NCBI GenBank assembly: GCA_050292445.1
Contig: JBNKLQ010000110.1
Span: 1-18,728, forward strand
Source of the DNA: Leptofilum sp050292445
GTDB lineage: Bacteria > Chloroflexota > Anaerolineae > Promineifilales > Promineifilaceae
DNA: 18,728 nt
Reading direction: 5' to 3'
Each line of letters opens with the position of its first letter. The stretch's first letter is position 1. Below are positions 7,601-15,501 of the stretch, piece by piece. Both the position numbers and the translations under genes were made by a program. The notes under the pieces are model-generated. The model saw only the letters and a list, made by a program, of their open reading frames with translations, had not been told where the DNA came from and made no database searches.

Positions 7601-10600
7601 CGTCATCACCCTATCGCTACGGCTGCGCGACACCTTTGCCACTCTGGCAAAGATGGATCGGTACCGTGGCCATTTCATTAACTGGATAGACACCACCACC
7701 TTGCAACCTTTGTCGCCCCGCTATGTCTCCACAGTGGACAGCGGCAACCTGGCCGGATGCTTGCTGGCGCTGAGGCAAGGCTGCCTGGCCATCAAGCAGG
7801 AGCCGATATGGACCTGGCAGCGCTGGCGCGGACTGCTTGATTTGCTGCAATTATTTGCTGATTGTCTGGAAGAAACGGCCGTTAATGGAGAATCTCTCCA
7901 GGAAAAAATCAAACAAATAAGCGTTGCTATCATGGACAATCAACACCAGCCGGTAGTCTGGGGCAAACTCATCACCCGGTTTGTGGAAATAGAGCTGCCT
8001 GAGCTGAAACAGCATCTGCTCACGTTGATTCAGCAGCATCCACAGGCTTCGGCTGAGGCTATTTACCATTGGCGCGTTTACGTCGAACGACTACACAATA
8101 ACCTGATAGGGATGCAGCGTGAAATGTCTCTTTTGTTGCCCTGGCTGTTGGTATGGCCCCCGCCCTTTGCCCACAATGAACATCCAGACGTACAGGAATC
8201 TTACCAGGCACTGGCCACATTGCTCATACCGCCAGACTCGGCCCAGGAACTGCCTTCGCTGGCCGACTTGCCAGAGGTGTGCCGACAGGCACGCACCCGG
8301 CTAGAAATGGTGGCAAAACTGCTGGCGGAGGATGAAACGGCCGTTGCCTGGTGTCGTGAGTTGAACGGACAGCTAGCCAATAGCCGCATGATGGCCGAAT
8401 CACTGGTTACCGCCTATGAAGAGCTGGCCCGCGACGCACACCGCCTGGCCCATGAAATGGACTTCAGCTTTCTGTACAACCAGCGGCGGCAGGTGTTCCA
8501 CATCGGCTACAATCTGGAAAGCAATCGATTGGACAATAACTTTTACGATCTCCTGGCTTCCGAAGCGCGTCTTGCCAGCCTCTTTGCCATCGCCAAACGA
8601 GACGTGCCGCCCAGTCACTGGCTGCACCTGGCCCGGCCCCTGACACAGTCTGCTGGTGGGTTGGCCCTGCTTTCCTGGAGCGGCACCATGTTTGAATATT
8701 TGACGCCGCCGCTGCTGCTGCGCAGCTTCCCTGGCACCTTGCTGCATGAGAGCTGCCGGGCCATCGTCGCCCATCAAATTGCTTATGGTGAAAAGCAACA
8801 AGTTCCCTGGGGCATCTCTGAATCCGGCTACCATGCCTTTGATAATGCGCAAAATTACCAATATCGTGCCTTTGGCGTCCCCGGTCTTGGCTACAAGCGC
8901 GGCCTGGCCGATGATTTGGTGATTGCACCCTATGCCTCCATTATGGCTCTGCCGTTCCGGCCTCAAGCTGTGCTTGCCAATCTGGCGCGTCTGCAAAAGA
9001 TGCAGATGCAGGGCATTTGTGGCCTGTATGAGGCTGTTGATTTTACACCGACCCGGTTGGAATTGGGCCAGGACAGGGCACGCGTCTGCTCCTACATGGC
9101 CCACCATCAGGGCATGATTTTGGTAACGCTGTTGAACGTGTTGCAAAACGACAAAATGGTGCATCGTTTTCACGCCAACCCGCTGGTGCAGAGTGTGGAA
9201 TTGCTGGTGCAAGAGCAAGTGCCGCTGCGCCCGCCGCTGCAAGAGCCACACGCCGACGAAACCCTGCCGGAGACACGACCCAAAGCGGCTGCCATCACGG
9301 CCGACCCGTGGCAGGTGCCCACTGATTCGGACTTGCCTTTGGTACACTGGTTGTCAAACGGCCGTTTCCACACCTTGATCAGCAACGCGGGTGGCGGGCA
9401 GGTACAAAGTAACGGTATCGCCTGCACCCGCTGGCGGCCCGATACCACGCAAGATAACTGGGGCACCTGGGTGTACGTGCAGGATATGGATAACGACCAA
9501 TGCTGGTCAACCGGTATCCAGCCAATGGGCAGAGTTTCTAATCATCATGAAGTCCATTTCTTTCCCCACATGGCTCGCTTTAGCCGCCATGATTTTGGCA
9601 TCGGTTTACAGACTGAAATCACCATTGCCCCTCATGCCGACGTAGAAATTCGCCGCCTCACCCTGACAAACCAGACCGCCCGATCACGCAACCTGCGGTT
9701 CACCAGCTACGGTGAAGTCGTCTTGGCTGACGAGGTTGCTGACCGACGACACCAGGCGTTTGCCAAGCTGTTTGTGGAAAGCGAATATATCCCAGAACTG
9801 AACGCCCTTCTTTTCCGCCGCCGCCCTCGCTCGGCCAAAGAATTTCCCCGGTTTCTGGCGCACATGCTGGTTGTGGACGGTGGCATCGAACCGTCAAGAG
9901 CTTACGAAAGTGACCGCGCGGCTTTTTTAGGTCGCGGCCGTACGGCGCGCGCGCCCTATGCCCTCACCTCGGCGCAGTGGCTCACGGGAACGACTGGTGC
10001 TACGCTGGACCCCATAATGGCGCTGGGCCAAGAAATAAAGTTGGCAGCACACGCTGCTGCCCAAATTGCCTTCATCACGGCAACGGTCGAAACCCGTGCC
10101 GAACTGCTGGATTTGTGCCGCCAATACCGCCGCTGGACGGTGCTCAATCGCACTTTCAGCGCCGCCCGCAATCAGGCAGAGCAGGAGTTGCGCACCCTTA
10201 ATTTACCAGTTGCTGATCTGGTTCAGATGCAGCAACTGTTATCACGACTGCTGTATCCTCATGCCAGCCTGCGTGCCCAACCAACAGTGCTGGCCACAAA
10301 TACCAAGGGCCAACCGGCCTTGTGGGCATTTGGTGTCTCCGGCGACTATCCGATTCTGTTGGTAAAAATTAACGATGAGGAAAGATGGTCGCTGCTGCAA
10401 ACATTACTGCATGCCCATACCTACTGGCGGCGGCGCGGTCTGAAAATCGATCTGGTTATTCTCAATCAACAGGAAACGAATTATGGTCAGCCACTGGAAG
10501 CTTTTATTTACCGGTTGGTGCACCAATTGGATAGCGGCCATTGGATCAACCGACGTGGTGGTGTTTTTGTTGTGCGGCAGGATCAGATGGGTGAGGCGGA

Positions 10601-13166
10601 CTGGACATTGCTGCAAACGGCCGCACGCGTGGTGCTGGACTGTGACCGTGGTTCACTGGCGGCACAGCTGGCTGACGTAGGCCCACGGCCGGGTCCATTG
10701 CCTCGTTTGCCAAAGGTAAGAGGCAAGCGTCTTTCCCCGGAGCCGATGTCCCTGGCACGTCCTACCGACCTGCAATTCGACAACGGCTACGGGGGCTTCA
10801 CTGCTGATGGCCAGGAATATGTGATTCATCTGGAGCCGGGCCAGACAACCCCAGCACCCTGGATCAATGTGATTGCCAACGAGACGTTTGGTTGTCTCAT
10901 TTCTGAAAGCGGCGGTGGCTACTCCTGGGCCATCAACAGCGGCGAAAACCGGCTGACCAACTGGCGCAACGACCCGGTAACGGATCTGCCAGCAGAGGCG
11001 CTTTATATTCGGGATGAAGAAACGGCCGATTTTTGGTCACCTGTACCTCAACCATGTCCGGCCGAAGCGCCTTACACCGTGCACCACGGGGCTGGCTACA
11101 GCCGATTTGAACACATCAGCCATCATCTGCACCAGGAAACCACGCTCTTTGTGCCGCCGGAGGCACCCCTCAAAGTTGTGCAGCTCAAGCTGGAAAACCA
11201 GTCACAGCAGCCGCGCCGTTTTACCGTTACCTATTACGCTGAATGGGTGCTGGGTGTTACTCGGTCAACTATGCAATCATTTGTGCAGCCGTGGTACCGG
11301 CCGACTCACAATGCCTTGATGGCTAAAAATCCCTATAACGTGGATTTTGGCGAGCGAATTACTTTTTTGGCTGCGGCTAAAACGCTGCATGGTTACACAA
11401 CGGACCGTACTTCCTTTGTCGGGCGCCTGGGCAACTTGCAGCGGCCGGACGCTTTGTTCCGCATTGGGCTGGACAACCGTATACAGTCTGGGTTAGACCC
11501 CTGCGCCGCCATCCAGGTCCACGTATCGCTGGAACCGGGCACAAGCCAGACGGTGATTTTTATGTTGGGGCAGGCGGTGGATGAAGAAACGGCCGTATCC
11601 CAGATCGAAAAATTCCGTCAACCACAGCGCGTGGCCCAGGCATGGCAAGAAAACAAAGCGTTTTGGGACAAAATCTTGGGCACCGTGCAGGTAGACACCC
11701 CCGATCCGGGCATGAACCTGCTGCTGAACCGATGGCTGTTATACCAGGCGCTTGCCTGCCGCATTTGGGGTCGGTCGGCGCTGTACCAGTCCAGTGGGGC
11801 TTATGGTTTTCGTGATCAGCTTCAAGACGTGCTGGCGTTGTTGCATGCCCGGCCCGATCTGGTACGCGCTCATCTGCTGCGTGCGGCGCGTCACCAATTT
11901 GAAGCCGGGGATGTGCTGCATTGGTGGCATCCGCCGCTGGCGCGCGGGGTGCGCACGCGTATTACCGATGACCTGGTGTGGCTGCCCTTTGTGACGGCCG
12001 AATATGTGCAGGTAACGGGAGATACGGCCGTTCTCGACGAAAAGATTCCTTACCTGACGGCCGATCCTTTAGCCAAAGACGAAGAAGACCGCTACGGACT
12101 GTACGAAACCACGGAAGAACTTTACACACTGTACGATCACTGCTGCCGTGCTCTGGAACGAGCGGCAACCAGCGGGGAACACGGCCTGCCGCTGATGGGG
12201 GCCGGGGATTGGAACGACGGCATGAACCGCGTCGGCATTGAGGGGGCAGGGGAAAGCGTCTGGCTGGGCTGGTTCCTGTATGAAGCATTACAGCGGTTTG
12301 CTGTTATTTGCCAGCGGCGGAATGATGATGAGCAGGCCATGCATCTGCAACAGCAGGCCGAAGCATACCGCCAGGCAGTTGAAACCCACGCCTGGGATGG
12401 CGCCTGGTATCGTCGTGCCTACTATGACGACGGCACGCCGCTGGGCGCTGCCCAAAATGAGGAGTGCCGCATCGATTCTCTGGCGCAATCATGGGCGGTG
12501 CTCACCGGTGCTGCGGCCAAAGATCGGGCTGCCCAGGCAATGGAAGCCGTGCACCGGATGTTACTCAAGGAGGAGGAGCGGCTGATTTTGCTCTTTGCGC
12601 CGCCGTTTGATCACACGGATAAGGACCCTGGCTACATTAAGGGGTACCTGCCCGGCATCCGCGAAAACGGTGGACAGTATACACACGCAGCGATGTGGAC
12701 AATCTGGGCCTTTGCCGACCTGGGCGAGGCAGATACGGCCGTTTCACTCTACCGGCTCATTAACCCCATTTACCGGGCGGATACGGCCGAGAAGGCAGCG
12801 CGTTATAAAGTGGAACCGTACGTCATTTCGGCCGATGTGTATGGCGTGCCTCCCCACCAGGGGCGCGGTGGCTGGACCTGGTACACGGGCTCCAGCGGCT
12901 GGATGTACCGCCTGGGCATTGAAGGTATTTTAGGACTGCGCCGCTGTGGCAGCCATTTGCAAATTCACCCGCGTATTCCCGGTAGATGGCCTGGCTATCG
13001 CCTGACTTATCGTTACGGTATAACAACATTCCAGATTGCCGTCCAACGTCAGGATGAAGGGAATAATGTGCGGCAGGTAACTTTGGATGGCGAGGCGCAG
13101 CCCGGTCCTGAAATCAAGCTGGTGAATGACGGCCATACCCACGACGTGCAAATCACAATCGGGTAA
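4641..13166 (+). CDS. Cyclic beta-1,2-glucan synthase (NdvB/ChvB family)
   Basis: This 2841-aa membrane enzyme makes cyclic beta-1,2-glucan from UDP-glucose; proteobacterial relatives (ChvB, NdvB, Cgs) are of similar length. In order: a soluble N-terminal region (1-330); two membrane segments (about 336-393); a GT84 transferase domain with D550-A-D552 and the RSHRW motif (695-699) followed by IRGDWQ; further membrane segments (about 741-784, 803-837, 866-908); a glycoamylase-like domain (about 1290-1500), the type shown in other bacteria to perform cyclisation (GH189); two GH94 beta-sandwich regions (from about 1564 and 2044); and a GH94 (alpha/alpha)6 catalytic domain with the DWND motif at 2523-2526, used for phosphorolytic length control. 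All motifs are present, so it looks functional. The start lies inside the stress protein gene and has only a weak RBS, so it probably relies on translational coupling. No exporter gene (ndvA/chvA) is in the window. Eleven copies of the iterated palindrome fall in this gene. Confidence 0.95.
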   Translation: MPNLHSGTLESQDVSTIELADQPDPKDDPSRPLYRLARQLSEEHVLAPPSAVPSRQFFERIKVQADQLEAVYQVFTSLTEGELAYSQATEWLLDNYYVLQQAIQQLQESLPLHYYEEMPPLSSPTHYSGFPRIYALAQAYVQFELCRVDINRVKQFALAYQETAPLKIGELWALPLWLRFVLLESLIQAANQLVSLSKQITETAVSSPLPTDGDETDVISYCVLSLRQLAEQDWKTFFEEVSVVERILRQDPAQVYGQMVFKTRDQYRKTVETLARFSNYSETAVAQKVVNLAQPNATHVGYFLINRGRTQLEQEIEYRPPPFKRIQHWFKQHPTVLYLGSINLALLPIIITILWYSVVQNPPGWMLGIIFLLSLLPVVDTAVALVNWAVTHLRRPRVLPKLDFSEGIPPSCRTMIVIPCLLTSSQEVESLLQQLEHHYLRNADPQLGFALLSDFADADAETMETDEPLLAQARDGVRRLNHRYPSRPFYLFHRHRLWNEAKGCWMGWERKRGKLHEFNWLLRGATDTSYSVQEGELEGLTAVRYIITLDADTILPLDAAARLVGTLAHPLNVAQFDDDSNRVVSGYSILQPRVEIQPTNANQSIFTRVFAGDTGLDLYTLAVSDVYQDLFGEGSYTGKGIYEIDSFERSLAGRVPENSLLSHDLFEGIQGRAGLVTDVILYEDYPPHYLTYLRRSHRWIRGDWQLLPWLFPRVPTATGSQRNDLRLIHLWKISDNLRRSLHAPAYFLFFIAAWLLLPGSLLVWTVIGLLLSCTGVMTTVLTAVWDNIPNPSWHQIARQIRNTVIRWLLFIAFLPFETILVVNAVAITLWRLFVSRRNLLQWTTAAHAARLIGPEMTAGATARHSLPAILLSVSVAFLILLVNPAALPEAAPFVIIWLLSFVLAQWISKPAEETAEPLSEDQRRQLYKLARATWLFFEQYVTPTDNWLPPDHFQESPRGVVAHRTSPTNIGFYLLTALSARDFGYISVITLSLRLRDTFATLAKMDRYRGHFINWIDTTTLQPLSPRYVSTVDSGNLAGCLLALRQGCLAIKQEPIWTWQRWRGLLDLLQLFADCLEETAVNGESLQEKIKQISVAIMDNQHQPVVWGKLITRFVEIELPELKQHLLTLIQQHPQASAEAIYHWRVYVERLHNNLIGMQREMSLLLPWLLVWPPPFAHNEHPDVQESYQALATLLIPPDSAQELPSLADLPEVCRQARTRLEMVAKLLAEDETAVAWCRELNGQLANSRMMAESLVTAYEELARDAHRLAHEMDFSFLYNQRRQVFHIGYNLESNRLDNNFYDLLASEARLASLFAIAKRDVPPSHWLHLARPLTQSAGGLALLSWSGTMFEYLTPPLLLRSFPGTLLHESCRAIVAHQIAYGEKQQVPWGISESGYHAFDNAQNYQYRAFGVPGLGYKRGLADDLVIAPYASIMALPFRPQAVLANLARLQKMQMQGICGLYEAVDFTPTRLELGQDRARVCSYMAHHQGMILVTLLNVLQNDKMVHRFHANPLVQSVELLVQEQVPLRPPLQEPHADETLPETRPKAAAITADPWQVPTDSDLPLVHWLSNGRFHTLISNAGGGQVQSNGIACTRWRPDTTQDNWGTWVYVQDMDNDQCWSTGIQPMGRVSNHHEVHFFPHMARFSRHDFGIGLQTEITIAPHADVEIRRLTLTNQTARSRNLRFTSYGEVVLADEVADRRHQAFAKLFVESEYIPELNALLFRRRPRSAKEFPRFLAHMLVVDGGIEPSRAYESDRAAFLGRGRTARAPYALTSAQWLTGTTGATLDPIMALGQEIKLAAHAAAQIAFITATVETRAELLDLCRQYRRWTVLNRTFSAARNQAEQELRTLNLPVADLVQMQQLLSRLLYPHASLRAQPTVLATNTKGQPALWAFGVSGDYPILLVKINDEERWSLLQTLLHAHTYWRRRGLKIDLVILNQQETNYGQPLEAFIYRLVHQLDSGHWINRRGGVFVVRQDQMGEADWTLLQTAARVVLDCDRGSLAAQLADVGPRPGPLPRLPKVRGKRLSPEPMSLARPTDLQFDNGYGGFTADGQEYVIHLEPGQTTPAPWINVIANETFGCLISESGGGYSWAINSGENRLTNWRNDPVTDLPAEALYIRDEETADFWSPVPQPCPAEAPYTVHHGAGYSRFEHISHHLHQETTLFVPPEAPLKVVQLKLENQSQQPRRFTVTYYAEWVLGVTRSTMQSFVQPWYRPTHNALMAKNPYNVDFGERITFLAAAKTLHGYTTDRTSFVGRLGNLQRPDALFRIGLDNRIQSGLDPCAAIQVHVSLEPGTSQTVIFMLGQAVDEETAVSQIEKFRQPQRVAQAWQENKAFWDKILGTVQVDTPDPGMNLLLNRWLLYQALACRIWGRSALYQSSGAYGFRDQLQDVLALLHARPDLVRAHLLRAARHQFEAGDVLHWWHPPLARGVRTRITDDLVWLPFVTAEYVQVTGDTAVLDEKIPYLTADPLAKDEEDRYGLYETTEELYTLYDHCCRALERAATSGEHGLPLMGAGDWNDGMNRVGIEGAGESVWLGWFLYEALQRFAVICQRRNDDEQAMHLQQQAEAYRQAVETHAWDGAWYRRAYYDDGTPLGAAQNEECRIDSLAQSWAVLTGAAAKDRAAQAMEAVHRMLLKEEERLILLFAPPFDHTDKDPGYIKGYLPGIRENGGQYTHAAMWTIWAFADLGEADTAVSLYRLINPIYRADTAEKAARYKVEPYVISADVYGVPPHQGRGGWTWYTGSSGWMYRLGIEGILGLRRCGSHLQIHPRIPGRWPGYRLTYRYGITTFQIAVQRQDEGNNVRQVTLDGEAQPGPEIKLVNDGHTHDVQITIG

Positions 13167-13192
13167 GCACGGTGTAACTTTTCTGTGCGAAT

Positions 13193-13245
13193 TTCCCCGG
13201 AAACTTTCAAGAGAGCGGATAGTCTGGAAAGCAGTTTCCGGGGAA
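13193..13245. terminator. Perfect 13-bp inverted repeat between convergent genes
   Basis: TTCCCCGGAAACT (13193-13205) and AGTTTCCGGGGAA (13233-13245) are perfectly complementary around a 27-base loop. They lie in the 89-base gap between the ends of the glucan synthase and betA-like genes, the usual place for a bidirectional terminator. Neither arm is followed by a strong T-run, so rho-independent termination is not certain; it may rather protect the 3' ends of both messages. Confidence 0.6.
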
Positions 13246-13255
13246 GTAGTGAAAA

Positions 13256-14938
13256 TTATGATTCATGTTCGCCCTGGTTTTCTTGAGGAGTGTGTCTGTA
13301 AAATGCCACATCCGCTTTGGGCAGCGGCGTGTTTTGCAAGATCAGATCGGCCGCTTTCTCGGCCAGCATCATTACTGGCGCATAAATATTGCCATTGGTA
13401 ATGCTGGGCATCGACGAGGCATCCACGACGCGCACACCTTCTAGCCCATGCACTTTCATGGAATCCGGCGCAATGACAGACATGTCATCGGTGCCCATCT
13501 TGCAGGTGCAGGAGGGATGATAGGCCGTTTCCCCATCATGCCCTACCCAGTCTAATATTTCCTCATCACTTTGTACCGTGGGGCCAGGAGAGACTTCCCC
13601 GCCGTCTAAGGCGGCAAAAGCGGGCTGCCCCAAGATGTGGCGAGCGCAGCGAATAGCTTCTACCCATTCGTGCCGGTCTTGGGTTGTGGAAAGGTAATTG
13701 AACCGAATGGCAGGGTGTTGGGTGGGATCGGCCGTTTTTATTTTCACCGTTCCCGTAGCATCTGAATACATCGGCCCTACATGGACCTGGTAGCCGTGCC
13801 CGCCGCTGGGCGAGGTGCCATCGTAGCGAATGGCCACCGGCAAAAAGTGGAACATCAGGTTCGGGTAGTCAACCTCCTCATTGCTGCGCATAAATCCGCC
13901 TGCTTCAAAATGGTTCGTGGCGGCTGGACCCTTTTTAAACAGGAGCCACTGCAAGCCCACCCACGGCTTGTTGTACCACTTCAGGGCAGGGTAGACAGAA
14001 ACGGGCTGGGTGCAAGCATGTTGTACATACACTTCCAGGTGATCTTGCAAATTCTCGCCCACTCCTGGCAAATCCTGAACAACCGGAATGCCTAACGCTT
14101 CTAATTCGGCCGCATTCCCTACCCCGGAAAGCTGCAAAAGCTGTGGCGAATTGAACGCACCGCCACACAAAATTACGTCACCTGCCAACACTTTTTGCCT
14201 GCTGCGTTTCCCCTGGCTGATTTCTACGCCAACGGCGCGCTTGCCTTCAAATAAAATTTTCGTCACCAATGTGTGCGTCATAACCGTGAGGTTGGGTCGA
14301 TGCAGCACCGGGTGCAGGTAGGCGTGCGCGGCACTCAGACGCCGTCCGCCGTGGACGTTGCGGTCGAAGGCGGCAAACCCTTCCTGTTTGTAGCCGTTTA
14401 CATCGTTGGTTAGCTCGTGGCCTGCTTGCTGAACGGCCGTAAAAAAAGCCTTAAAAAGCGGGTTGGTCGCCGGACCACGTTCCAGCACCAAAGGACCATC
14501 TGTACCGCGAAAATCATCGCCGCCTGCCAGACACGTTTCCATCCGTTTGAAGTAGGGCAGGCAGTGGGCGTAATCCCATTGGGCCATGCCCGGTTCCTGC
14601 CCCCATTTTTCGTAATCCATTGGGTTGCCCCGTTGGAAAATCATACCGTTGATGCTGCTGGAGCCGCCTAGAAGCTTGCCCCGGCCATGAAAGATACGCC
14701 GATTGTGCATAAACGGTTCCGGTTCCGAATGGTAGCACCAGTCGTAGAAACGGTTTCCGATAGGAATGGTGAGGGCAGCTGGCATGTGGATGAAAATGTC
14801 CCACTTTGAATCAGGACGACCGGCTTCTAAGACCAGCACCTTATGGTCGCGGCTGGCGCTGAGGCGGTTGGCCAGCACGCACCCGGCCGAGCCACCGCCG
14901 ACAATAATGGTATCAAAGCGTTTGGATAGTTCGTTCAT
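13256..14938 (-). CDS. betA: Choline dehydrogenase-like GMC oxidoreductase
   Basis: This 560-aa FAD enzyme probably oxidises choline to betaine aldehyde, the first step to the osmoprotectant glycine betaine. The FAD-binding site is GGGSAG (14-19) with E38 at the end of strand 2. GMC signature 1 is at 85-104 (GRGKLLGGSS...), signature 2 at 259-274 (GGAFNSPQLLQLSGVG). The catalytic pair is H474 in YHPSCTCKMG and N517 in TNGNIYAP; HPSCTCKMG and the HMPAAL and DWCYHSEPEP-type segments are characteristic of BetA rather than of GMC alcohol oxidases. Length is normal. The start (14936-14938) has no good RBS. No betB, betI or choline transporter lies beside it, so another primary alcohol as substrate remains possible. 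It converges on the glucan synthase gene and diverges from the gene at 15127. Confidence 0.85.
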   Translation of the reverse strand: MNELSKRFDTIIVGGGSAGCVLANRLSASRDHKVLVLEAGRPDSKWDIFIHMPAALTIPIGNRFYDWCYHSEPEPFMHNRRIFHGRGKLLGGSSSINGMIFQRGNPMDYEKWGQEPGMAQWDYAHCLPYFKRMETCLAGGDDFRGTDGPLVLERGPATNPLFKAFFTAVQQAGHELTNDVNGYKQEGFAAFDRNVHGGRRLSAAHAYLHPVLHRPNLTVMTHTLVTKILFEGKRAVGVEISQGKRSRQKVLAGDVILCGGAFNSPQLLQLSGVGNAAELEALGIPVVQDLPGVGENLQDHLEVYVQHACTQPVSVYPALKWYNKPWVGLQWLLFKKGPAATNHFEAGGFMRSNEEVDYPNLMFHFLPVAIRYDGTSPSGGHGYQVHVGPMYSDATGTVKIKTADPTQHPAIRFNYLSTTQDRHEWVEAIRCARHILGQPAFAALDGGEVSPGPTVQSDEEILDWVGHDGETAYHPSCTCKMGTDDMSVIAPDSMKVHGLEGVRVVDASSMPSITNGNIYAPVMMLAEKAADLILQNTPLPKADVAFYRHTPQENQGEHES

Positions 14939-15050
14939 ATTTGTTTGTCACTTGAGAATGTTTCGCTGATTTTTCTACTTTTATGCCGAATTGGGCAATA
15001 TTGATAGATGAGTGTATAGCGGTAAAGCGTATTTTTCCAGATGGAATTCG

Positions 15051-15080
15051 TTGACGGCCGTTTCTCCCATAAACTATACT
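15051..15080 (+). promoter_or_regulatory. Sigma-70-type promoter overlapping the iterated palindrome
   Basis: TTGACG (15051-15056) and TATACT (15075-15080) are separated by 18 bases, making the best housekeeping-type promoter in the window. The -35 box runs into a copy of the palindrome (GACGGCCGTTTC, 15053-15064), so any protein or methylase recognising the palindrome would meet RNA polymerase here. The -10 lies inside CTATACTGTTT, identical to 3567-3577. Confidence 0.65.
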
Positions 15081-15126
15081 GTTTCTAACACATTAACAGT
15101 TGGTTTGTTGCATACGGGAGTACAAA

Positions 15127-15477
15127 ATGGAAGAGATACAATGGGCCACCGTTACAGAAACAAATGGCATTACAATAGCTGAAATGCTCGTCCAACGACT
15201 GAAAGTGGCAGACATTCCGGCCTTTGCCGTGCAGGAAAGCGCTGGCAAAGCGTATGGGTTCTCTTTGGGGCCGCTAAGCGTTGCTTACGTCAGAGTCCCG
15301 GTCAATTATCTTGAAGAGGCTCGGTTGTTGCTTGATGTCGATAAGGCAGATGCATCTGATATTGTTACTTGCCCCGGGTGCGATAGCGAAATTGAGTTGG
15401 ATGAGACTGAATGGGAGCAAGGTTGGTTTACTTGCCCTGTTTGTGAAGAACACGTTTCTCTAGACGATCTTTTTTAA
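15127..15477 (+). CDS. DUF2007-like domain protein with C-terminal zinc ribbon
   Basis: This 116-aa protein has two parts. Residues about 5-75 resemble the DUF2007 family (putative signal-transducing proteins), with a helix carrying AEMLVQRLKVADIPAFAV followed by strand-rich sequence ending in VPVNYLEEARLLLD. Residues 80-110 form a zinc ribbon with C82-x2-C85 and C103-x2-C106. A longer reading from a TTG at 15100 is possible, but the ATG at 15127 has GGGAG (15116-15120) six bases upstream and a fitting promoter. Its exact role is unknown in all relatives I know of; binding to a protein partner is the usual guess. It converges on the signalling operon with a 24-base gap that holds no visible terminator. 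Confidence 0.8.
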   Translation: MEEIQWATVTETNGITIAEMLVQRLKVADIPAFAVQESAGKAYGFSLGPLSVAYVRVPVNYLEEARLLLDVDKADASDIVTCPGCDSEIELDETEWEQGWFTCPVCEEHVSLDDLF

Positions 15478-15501
15478 ACGACCCTCAACGACGACTTTTA
15501 C

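Noticed and set aside
8400..9347. 315-codon minus-strand open frame inside the glucan synthase gene
   Set aside because: It lies entirely antisense to the glycoamylase-like domain, its translation is rich in His/Gln/Arg of low-complexity type, and it has no recognisable domain; a by-product of GC-rich codons.
15100..15126. TTG start extending the DUF2007-like protein by nine residues
   Set aside because: The ATG at 15127 has a well-spaced GGGAG, which would fall inside the coding region of the longer form.
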